Source: Arthrobacter sp. EPSL27
Lineage (GTDB): Bacteria; Actinomycetota; Actinomycetes; Actinomycetales; Micrococcaceae
Direction: 5' to 3'
Assembly (NCBI RefSeq): GCF_001512305.1
Contig: NZ_LNUT01000002.1
Location: 64,618 to 128,617, forward strand
DNA length: 64,000 bases
Positions 57,774 through 64,000 of this stretch are shown piece after piece. The translations under genes were made by a program, and so were the position numbers. The notes under the pieces were generated by a model that saw only the letters and a list, made by a program, of their open reading frames with translations, was not told the origin of the DNA and did no database searches. Within the stretch, counting starts at the first letter, position 1, and each line of letters starts with the position of its first letter.

Positions 57774-58655
57774 ATGAGCAACCGAGCAGAGTCCTTCCTC
57801 GTGGGCCTGATAGGCGATGGCGTGATGCCGTCCCTCACGCCCCCCATGCATGAACGCGAAGGTGATGTGCAGGGCCTCCGGTACCTCTACCGCCCCATCG
57901 ACCTCACCGAGCTGGGGCTTTCCGGCCGGAGCGTCGGGGAGCTCCTGACGGGCGCCTACCGCCTGGGCTTCAACGGGCTGAACATCACGCATCCGTGCAA
58001 GCAGCTGGTCCTGGAACACCTCGACGAGGTCACCCCGGACGCCCGGCGCCTCGGAGCCGTCAACACGGTGACCATCCGGGACGGCCGCTTCATCGGCCAC
58101 AACACCGACTTCTCCGGGTTCGCCGCGGCGCTGGCCGCCGGCCTGCCGGGAGCCAAGCTGCACCGCGTGGTGCAGCTGGGGGCCGGGGGTGCCGGCTCCG
58201 CCGTCGCCTACGCCCTGCTCACCGCCGGAGTCCGCGAACTGGACCTGGTGGACACCGACCCTGCCCGCTGCGCGGCGCGCGCCGCCGAACTGGCCGGCTT
58301 CTTCCCGGACCAGCTGGTCACCGCGCGGACGACGGCGGAGCTGCCGCAGCTGATGCCGATGGCCGACGGCCTCGTGCACTGCACGCCGGTGGGCATGGCC
58401 GCCCACCCCGGCGTCCCGCTGGACATGTCCCTTGTGTCCGCACGCCACTGGGTCGCTGACATCGTGTACCGGCCGATCGAGACCGAGCTGGTCCGCGAAG
58501 CCCGGGCCAAGGGCTGCGACGTGCTCGACGGCGGCCGCATGGCCGTGGGGCAGGCCGCTGACGCCTTCCGGATTTTCACCGGCCGCGAGGCCGACGCGGA
58601 CCGGATGCGCGCCCACTTCCTGGAGCTCGTCGCCGCCGAAGAGGTGGCCGCCTGA
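57774..58655 (+). CDS. Quinate/shikimate dehydrogenase (AroE-like)
   Basis: A 293-residue oxidoreductase. The substrate domain has GLIGDGVMPSLTPPMHE and the catalytic Lys76 in NITHPCKQ plus Asp112 in NTDFSGF. The NAD(P) domain has the Rossmann motif LGAGGAGSAV. The THPCK variant and context point to the catabolic quinate/shikimate dehydrogenases of actinobacteria rather than biosynthetic AroE. It oxidises quinate or shikimate towards 3-dehydroshikimate. AAAGGAG fixes ATG 57774. Its stop overlaps the next gene by 1 nt (TGATG). Confidence 0.87.
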   Translation: MSNRAESFLVGLIGDGVMPSLTPPMHEREGDVQGLRYLYRPIDLTELGLSGRSVGELLTGAYRLGFNGLNITHPCKQLVLEHLDEVTPDARRLGAVNTVTIRDGRFIGHNTDFSGFAAALAAGLPGAKLHRVVQLGAGGAGSAVAYALLTAGVRELDLVDTDPARCAARAAELAGFFPDQLVTARTTAELPQLMPMADGLVHCTPVGMAAHPGVPLDMSLVSARHWVADIVYRPIETELVREARAKGCDVLDGGRMAVGQAADAFRIFTGREADADRMRAHFLELVAAEEVAA

Positions 58656-60613
58656 TGCGCACCGGAATCGCCACCGTCTGCCTCTCCGGCACCCTGCGCG
58701 AGAAGATGCAGGCCTGCGCCGCCGCGGGCTTCGACGGGATCGAAATCTTCGAACAGGACCTCGTCACCTCCGCGCTCACCCCGGAGGAAATCCGCGCGAT
58801 GGCCGCGGACCTGGGCCTGGGCCTGGATCTGTACCAGCCGTTCCGGGACTTCGACAGCGTCCCCGGGGACCTGCTCGCCGCCAACCTGCGCCGCGCGGAC
58901 GCCAAGTTCCGGCTGATGTCCCGGCTCGGCATGGACACGGTGCTGGTCTGCTCCAACGTGGCCACCGCCAGCATCGACGACGACGGGCTCCGGGCCGAGC
59001 AGCTTGCCGCCCTCGCCGCCCTGGCCCAGGACCACGGCGTCAGGGTGGCCTATGAGGCACTGGCCTGGGGCAAATACGTCAACGACTACGAGCACGCCCA
59101 CCGGCTGGTCACAGCCGTGGACCACCCCAGCCTGGGCACCTGCCTGGACTCGTTCCACATCCTCTCCCGCGACTGGGACACCGCCCCGATCGAGTCCTTC
59201 GCCCCGGAGAAGATCTTCTTCGTCCAGGTGGCAGACGCCCCCCGGCTGTCCATGGACGTGCTGTCCTGGAGCCGGCACTACCGGGTGTTCCCGGGTGAAG
59301 GGCAGTTCGAACTCGCCAAGTTCCTGGGCCACGTGGTCCGGGCCGGCTACACCGGCCCGGTGTCCCTCGAAGTCTTCAACGACGTCTTCCGCCAGTCCGA
59401 CGTCGACCGCACCGCCGTGGATGCGATGCGGTCGCTGATCTGGCTCGAGGAACAGGGCGCCCAGTGGCTGGACGCGCAGCCGGCCGCCGCGCCGGCCGAC
59501 GCCGCCAGGGCCGGAGCATTTCCGGCCCGCCGCCGGTACCCGATGGAACTGGCCACGCTCCCGCAGGTGGCCGAGCCCGCCGGCTTCAACTTCGCCGAGG
59601 TGGCGGCCGCGGAGACCGCCGGCCTGGAAACCCTGCTGGGCCAGCTGGGGTTCGCGTTCAACGGGCGCCACCGGACCAAGGACGTGCAGCTGTGGACCAT
59701 GGGCCAGGCCCGCGTGATCATCAACGAGGTGCCGGCCCCCGGCTCCGGCGCCCCGGCCGCCCCCGCCATCTCCGCCCTCGGTTTCGACGTCGATTCCCCC
59801 GTGGTTGCCGCGGCCCGGGCCCAGCAGCTCAAGGCCCCGTCGGTGCCGCGCAAGAGCCAGGCCGATGAGGAAATCTTCCAGGGCTTCGCCGCCCCCGATT
59901 CCACCGAGATCTTCCTGTGCCAGGGCAGCCCCGACGGCACCGCCGTGTGGACCCGCGAATTCGGCGAAGGGCTGGACCACCCGGCTAACGCCGGGGCAGG
60001 GGCGCCGGGAGCCGTGATCGACCACGTCAACCTCGCCCAGCCCTGGCAGCACTTCGACGAGGCCGTGCTCTTCTATACGAGCGCGCTGGCCCTGGAAGCC
60101 CAGCCGTACGCGGAAGTGGCCAGCCCCACCGGGCTGGTCCGGTCACAGGTGATGGCCACCGGGGACCGCGGCGTCCGCCTGGTGCTGAACCTGGCACCCC
60201 TGGTCCAGCGCGACGGCGGGGCTCCGGAGGACGCGACGGCCGGCCCGGAGTGCACCGGCCGGCGCCGCACCTACCAGGAACACATTGCCTTCGCCGTGGA
60301 CGACCTCGTGGCGACGGCGCGGGCCGCCAAAGCCCGGGGCCTGGAGTTCCTGCAGATCCCGGACAACTACTACGAGGACCTGGACGCCCGGTTCGCCCTG
60401 GACCCCGCCTTCCTGGCAACCCTCCGGGAGCTCAACCTCCTCTACGACCGCGACGCCGACGGCGAATTCCTGCACTTCTACACCGCCACCGTAGGCAGCG
60501 TGTTTTTCGAGATGGTGGAACGCCGCGGCACCTACGACGGTTACGGGGCCCCGAACGCCCCGGTGCGGCACGCCGTCCAGTACGACCACCTGCACCAGCT
60601 CGCCACCACCTGA
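58655..60613 (+). CDS. quiC: QuiC-type 3-dehydroshikimate dehydratase (sugar isomerase-like/HPPD-like fusion)
   Basis: A 652-residue two-domain protein. Residues ~1-275 are a xylose-isomerase-like TIM barrel with metal-ligand acids (GIEIFEQDLV, VAYEALAWGKY, LGTCLDSFHIL, VSLEVFND), the dehydratase domain. Residues ~315-640 are a 4-hydroxyphenylpyruvate-dioxygenase-like VOC domain (DHVNLAQPWQHFDEAVLFY, EHIAFAVDDLVATARAA, GSVFFEMVERRG). This fusion matches QuiC1 of pseudomonads, where the dehydratase turns 3-dehydroshikimate into protocatechuate. Position between the dehydrogenase and pcaHG agrees. The HPPD-like half is thought not to be a true HPPD. Confidence 0.88.
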   Translation: MRTGIATVCLSGTLREKMQACAAAGFDGIEIFEQDLVTSALTPEEIRAMAADLGLGLDLYQPFRDFDSVPGDLLAANLRRADAKFRLMSRLGMDTVLVCSNVATASIDDDGLRAEQLAALAALAQDHGVRVAYEALAWGKYVNDYEHAHRLVTAVDHPSLGTCLDSFHILSRDWDTAPIESFAPEKIFFVQVADAPRLSMDVLSWSRHYRVFPGEGQFELAKFLGHVVRAGYTGPVSLEVFNDVFRQSDVDRTAVDAMRSLIWLEEQGAQWLDAQPAAAPADAARAGAFPARRRYPMELATLPQVAEPAGFNFAEVAAAETAGLETLLGQLGFAFNGRHRTKDVQLWTMGQARVIINEVPAPGSGAPAAPAISALGFDVDSPVVAAARAQQLKAPSVPRKSQADEEIFQGFAAPDSTEIFLCQGSPDGTAVWTREFGEGLDHPANAGAGAPGAVIDHVNLAQPWQHFDEAVLFYTSALALEAQPYAEVASPTGLVRSQVMATGDRGVRLVLNLAPLVQRDGGAPEDATAGPECTGRRRTYQEHIAFAVDDLVATARAAKARGLEFLQIPDNYYEDLDARFALDPAFLATLRELNLLYDRDADGEFLHFYTATVGSVFFEMVERRGTYDGYGAPNAPVRHAVQYDHLHQLATT

Positions 60614-60666
60614 CCAACCCCGCCCACCACCCCACCCCCCGCCCCATCCAACGAAAGGAGGCTGCT

Positions 60667-61575
60667 GTGCCTGAAGAACTGAACCTGGAAACCTACAACG
60701 CGGACCCGCTCACCGAGGACGTGTCCGACGACGCCGCGGGGGCCGCACCGACGACGCCTGCGCCCGCCCGCCCCGCCCTGGACACCGCCGCAGAGTCGCA
60801 GGCGGACCTCAGCGCCGAGATGAAGGCCCTCGGCGATGCCTACGCCCAGGCGCTCAGCAACGGCGCCCCGGCAGAAACCCAGCCACGCCTGGACTACGCA
60901 CCGTACCGCAGCAGCGTCCTGCGCCACCCCACCAAGGACCTGCACCACGCGGACCCGGAAACCATCGAGCTGCACTCCCCGGCCTTCGGGCACATGGACG
61001 TGCACGCCCTGGAAGCCGACCTCACCATCGCGCACAACGGTGAACCGCTGGGCGAACGCATCATCGTGTCCGGCCGGGTCCTCGACGGGGACGGCCGCCC
61101 CGTCGCCGGCCAGCTCGTGGAAATCTGGCAGGCGAACTCCGCCGGCCGCTACATCCACAAGCGCGACCAGCACCCCGCCCCGCTGGACCCCAACTTCACC
61201 GGCGTCGGCCGCTGCATCACCGGCGCCGACGGCTCCTACAGCTTCACCACCATCAAGCCCGGCGCCTACCCGTGGAAGAACCACCTGAACGCCTGGCGCC
61301 CGGCCCACATCCACTTCTCCCTGTTCGGCCAGGAATTCACCCAGCGGATCGTCACCCAGATGTACTTTCCCGGGGACCAGCTTTTCCCGCTGGACCCGAT
61401 CTACCAGTCGATCGTGGACCAGGACGCCCGCGACCGGCTCGTCGCCACGTACAACCACGAGCAGACCAAACCCGAATGGGCGCTGGCGTACACCTGGGAC
61501 ATCGTCCTGACCGGGTCCAAGCGGACCTGGACCGAAAACGAGGCCATAGGCACAGAAGGAGACCACGATGAATAG
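60667..61575 (+). CDS. pcaH: Protocatechuate 3,4-dioxygenase beta subunit
   Basis: A 302-residue iron(III) dioxygenase subunit holding the active site; it opens protocatechuate to 3-carboxy-cis,cis-muconate. The ligands appear as Tyr in AGRYIHKRD, Tyr in PGAYPWKNH and the His pair in RPAHIHFSLFG. GTG 60667 follows AAAGGAGG. The N-terminal ~60 residues are an Ala/Pro/Thr-rich extension, making it longer than the usual ~235-240. It overlaps pcaG by 8 nt. Confidence 0.94.
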   Translation: MPEELNLETYNADPLTEDVSDDAAGAAPTTPAPARPALDTAAESQADLSAEMKALGDAYAQALSNGAPAETQPRLDYAPYRSSVLRHPTKDLHHADPETIELHSPAFGHMDVHALEADLTIAHNGEPLGERIIVSGRVLDGDGRPVAGQLVEIWQANSAGRYIHKRDQHPAPLDPNFTGVGRCITGADGSYSFTTIKPGAYPWKNHLNAWRPAHIHFSLFGQEFTQRIVTQMYFPGDQLFPLDPIYQSIVDQDARDRLVATYNHEQTKPEWALAYTWDIVLTGSKRTWTENEAIGTEGDHDE

Positions 61576-62164
61576 GGCCAGCAGGGGTAAGCTCACCCCC
61601 ACCCCCGGCCAGACCGTGGGCCCTTTCTACGGCTACGCCCTGCCCTACGCCCAGGACCGTGAACTCCTGGCCCCCGGCTCCCCGGGCTCCATCCGGCTGC
61701 AGGGCACCGTGTACGACGGCGCCGGGCACCCCATCCCGGACGCGATCCTGGAAATCTGGCAGGCCGACGCGGACGGCAATGTGCCGCACCGCACCGGCTC
61801 CCTGGTCCGCGACAGCTACACCTTCACCGGCTTCGGCCGCAGCGCCGTGGGCAACACGGGCGTCTTCACCTTCACCACCGTGAACCCCGGCCCCACCGAG
61901 GACGGCGCGGCCCCGTTCATCGCCGTCGCGATCTTCGCCCGCGGCCTCATGAACCGGCTCTTCACCCGGATCTACCTGCCGGAAAACGAGAAGGCCCTCG
62001 CCACCGACCCGCTGCTGTCCTCCCTGGACCCGGAACGCCGCAGCACCCTGATCGCCCGCCGCGATCCCGACGGCGGCCTGACCTGGGACGTCCGGCTGCG
62101 GGGCGACCGCGAAACCGTGTTCCTTGATTTTGAAGGTGCCGACCCCGAGGGCGCCTCGACGTGA
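61568..62164 (+). CDS. pcaG: Protocatechuate 3,4-dioxygenase alpha subunit
   Basis: A 198-residue structural partner of PcaH with the same fold (LTPTPGQTVGPFYGYALPY, DAILEIWQADADG, FTGFGRSAVG) but lacking the iron ligands: the PHIHF equivalent reads RGLMNRLFTRIYLPENE. The two subunits make the (alpha-beta) active-site unit. It starts inside the pcaH end and ends by a GTGA overlap with pcaB. Confidence 0.94.
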   Translation: MNRASRGKLTPTPGQTVGPFYGYALPYAQDRELLAPGSPGSIRLQGTVYDGAGHPIPDAILEIWQADADGNVPHRTGSLVRDSYTFTGFGRSAVGNTGVFTFTTVNPGPTEDGAAPFIAVAIFARGLMNRLFTRIYLPENEKALATDPLLSSLDPERRSTLIARRDPDGGLTWDVRLRGDRETVFLDFEGADPEGAST

Positions 62165-63627
62165 CCTCCCGTGAAACTGGCAGCGTTACTGACGGTGACG
62201 TCGGGCTGCTGAGCCCCGTCTCGGCGTCGCCCCTCGTCGCGGAGCTCACCGGCGACCGGGCCGTGCTGGCCGCCATCCTCCGGGTTGAGGCCGCCTGGGC
62301 CGCGGTCCTGGAAGGCGCCTCCCTGGCGCCCGCCGGGTCCGCCGCGGTGGTGGCCGCGGCCGCCGACGTGGACAGCTACGACCTTGCCGGTGTGGCCGTG
62401 CGCGCCCAGGGCGGCGCCAACCCGGTCATCCCGCTGCTGGCCGACCTCCGTGGCCAGGTTGCGGCCCTCGATACGGCCGGCATCGGCGCCGCGAAAGCCG
62501 TCCACACCTCGCTGACCAGCCAGGACGTGCTCGATTCCGCGCTGGTCCTGCTGGCCAGGGACGCTGTCCGCGGGCTCCTCACCGAGCTGAAAGCAACGAC
62601 GGCGGCGCTGGCCGCCCTCGCGGAGCAGCATGCCGGCACCCTCTGCGTGGGTCGCAGCCTCACCCAGCACTCCCTGCCGTACAGCTTCGGACTCAAGGCG
62701 GCCCAGTGGTTCCACGGGCTCGCCGCCGCGGCACGCCGGCTCGAGTCCCTGGACTTCCCGGTACAGACCGGGGGAGCGGCCGGAACCCTCGCCGCCGGCC
62801 TGGTGCTCACGGACGGCTCCGGCGTCAGCGCCTTTGAGCTCTCCGACCGGCTGGCCGCCGAACTCGGCCTGGCACCCGTCCCGGCACCGTGGCACACCAA
62901 CCGGCTGGCGGTAACGTCCCTCGGCGACGCGCTGGCCGCCGTGACCGACGCGGCGGGCAAGATCGCCTCCGACGTGCTGTTCCTCTGCCGCCCGGAGGTG
63001 GCCGAACTCGCCGAACCCCGAGCAGCGGGACGGGGCGGGTCCTCCGCCATGCCGCACAAGCAGAACCCGGTGCTGTCCGTGCTGGTCCGCAGCGCGGCCC
63101 TGCAGGCACCCGGCCAGGCCGCCCAGCTGCACCTGGCCGCCGCCACCTTCAACGACGAACGCCCCGACGGCGCCTGGCACAGCGAATGGCCGGCGCTCCG
63201 CCAGCTCCTCCGGCTGGGGCTCGGCGCCGCCGAGCAGCTCCGGGAACTGGCCACCGGCCTGCAGGTCTTTCCCGACGCCATGCGCCGCAACCTGGACCTG
63301 TCCGGGCCGCTGCTGCTCAGCGAAGCCGTCGCGGCCGCCGTCGCGCCGCTCCTGCCCGGAGCCGACGGCCGGAGCCGGCTGCAGGCCGCTGTGGACCGGA
63401 CGCTCCAGGTCCCCGCCGCGGAGCAGGCCGCCACGTACCGGCGGCTGCTCCGGGAGGCCGTCCCGGCGGACCTCCTGCCGGATGCCCGGCTGGAGGAACT
63501 GCTCGATCCGGCCAACTACCTCGGCCACGCCGCCGACATCTCCCGACGCATCCTGGCGGCCTACCCGGAATACGCCGCACCCGCCTCATCACCCACCCCC
63601 GACCTGAACGGAGCCTCCCGTGGCTAG
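62161..63627 (+). CDS. pcaB: 3-carboxy-cis,cis-muconate cycloisomerase
   Basis: A 488-residue member of the fumarase/aspartase superfamily, with the signature loop GGSSAMPHKQNPV (Ser in the catalytic position) at ~297-309, HTSLTSQDVLDSAL at ~118 and RSLTQHSLPYSFG. It converts the ring-cleavage product into 4-carboxymuconolactone. Coupled to pcaG by a 4-nt and to pcaD by an 8-nt overlap. Confidence 0.93.
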   Translation: MTSRETGSVTDGDVGLLSPVSASPLVAELTGDRAVLAAILRVEAAWAAVLEGASLAPAGSAAVVAAAADVDSYDLAGVAVRAQGGANPVIPLLADLRGQVAALDTAGIGAAKAVHTSLTSQDVLDSALVLLARDAVRGLLTELKATTAALAALAEQHAGTLCVGRSLTQHSLPYSFGLKAAQWFHGLAAAARRLESLDFPVQTGGAAGTLAAGLVLTDGSGVSAFELSDRLAAELGLAPVPAPWHTNRLAVTSLGDALAAVTDAAGKIASDVLFLCRPEVAELAEPRAAGRGGSSAMPHKQNPVLSVLVRSAALQAPGQAAQLHLAAATFNDERPDGAWHSEWPALRQLLRLGLGAAEQLRELATGLQVFPDAMRRNLDLSGPLLLSEAVAAAVAPLLPGADGRSRLQAAVDRTLQVPAAEQAATYRRLLREAVPADLLPDARLEELLDPANYLGHAADISRRILAAYPEYAAPASSPTPDLNGASRG

Positions 63628-64000
63628 ACCAACAGTGAAGGCAGTACTGCTCTCGCCCCAGCGTCCGCTGGGCGACAAACCCCTCCTCGTGGCCGGCCCG
63701 TCCCTGGGCACCTCCACGCTGCTCTGGAGCCAGGCCGCCGCCGTGCTCGGCGACGACGTCGACGTCGTCGCCTGGGACCTCCCCGGCCACGGCATCTCCC
63801 CGGCCGCAGCCGGGCCGTTCACCGTCGCGGAACTGGCCGACGCCGTCGTCGACCTTGTCGACTCGATCGCCCCGTACGCCCGCTTCCACTACGCCGGCGT
63901 CTCCCTGGGCGGCGCCACCGGGCTGCAGCTGGGCATTAAGCACGGCGAACGGCTCAAGAGCCTGTCCGTGCAGTGCACCGGCGCCAAGCTGGGCACCCCG
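63620..64000 (+). CDS. pcaD: 3-oxoadipate enol-lactonase (alpha/beta hydrolase), N-terminal part
   Basis: The first 127 residues; the gene runs off the window. LLVAGPSLGTSTLLWSQ gives the oxyanion-hole region, VAWDLPGHGIS is the usual strand-turn, and YAGVSLGGATGLQL places the nucleophile Ser in G-x-S-x-G. This is the enol-lactone hydrolase of the beta-ketoadipate pathway. In many actinobacteria it is fused to the PcaC decarboxylase (called pcaL); whether it is fused here cannot be seen. GTGGCTAG joins its start to the pcaB stop. Confidence 0.9.
   Translation, partial: MARPTVKAVLLSPQRPLGDKPLLVAGPSLGTSTLLWSQAAAVLGDDVDVVAWDLPGHGISPAAAGPFTVAELADAVVDLVDSIAPYARFHYAGVSLGGATGLQLGIKHGERLKSLSVQCTGAKLGTP

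Noticed and set aside
58655-60613. 4-hydroxyphenylpyruvate dioxygenase of tyrosine breakdown
   Set aside because: The HPPD-like part is fused to a sugar-isomerase-like dehydratase domain and lies in a shikimate/pca operon, the QuiC1 arrangement.

Overview
The window is high-GC, densely coded actinobacterial DNA, best matched to Arthrobacter/Pseudarthrobacter (Micrococcaceae). This rests on the gene families and context, not on a marker gene: rpsF-ssb-rpsR-rplI followed by dnaB, PAP2-DAGK fusion, DUF2277, WXG100, LigC-type DNA ligase, csoR-copZ-copA, and pca genes of the actinobacterial type. No rRNA, tRNA, CRISPR array, insertion sequence or prophage gene was seen.

Layout. 1-347: C-terminal fragment of a penicillin-binding protein, beginning with a perfect 53-bp inverted repeat that looks like a contig-end artefact. 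0.4-7.6 kb: ABC-F ATPase, then a lactate locus (FCD-type GntR repressor divergent from lactate permease and an FAD/Fe-S dehydrogenase, with two matching operator half-palindromes). 7.7-11.9 kb: DeoR regulator plus YbjJ-like MFS, and two divergent PAP2-type lipid phosphatase genes, one fused to a diacylglycerol-kinase-type domain. 12-15.9 kb: ABC exporter with its NarL-type two-component system. 16.3-20.2 kb: GabP-like permease, a lipoprotein form of intradiol dioxygenase, M18 aminopeptidase. 20.2-31.3 kb: exopolysaccharide locus (Wzx flippase, Wzy polymerase, Wzz-like protein, four glycosyltransferases, a DUF6492 protein and a secreted glycosidase-like protein). 31.8-38.8 kb: ribosomal/replication island, with a DnaA-box cluster before dnaB. 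38.8-44.5 kb: thioesterase, DoxX, MATE, small membrane proteins, CGNR regulator, EamA exporter. 44.6-55.1 kb: orphan WXG100 protein, copper operon, BNR-repeat plus MoaD-like pair, GH13 plus LLM pair, LigC. 55.2-64 kb: a shikimate/quinate-to-protocatechuate-to-beta-ketoadipate catabolic operon (MHS transporter, IclR regulator, dehydrogenase, QuiC-type dehydratase fusion, pcaH, pcaG, pcaB, start of pcaD).

Two window-wide patterns help the annotation. Many genes are translationally coupled through 4- or 8-nt overlaps (ATGA, GTGA, GTGGCTAG), especially in the polysaccharide and pca operons. At least a dozen genes instead have no Shine-Dalgarno sequence and carry a TANNNT -10 hexamer ending 6 (once 7) nt before the start codon on either strand, the hallmark of leaderless transcripts. 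This was used to choose several starts. All functions are read from the sequence and remembered family features; no search was run.
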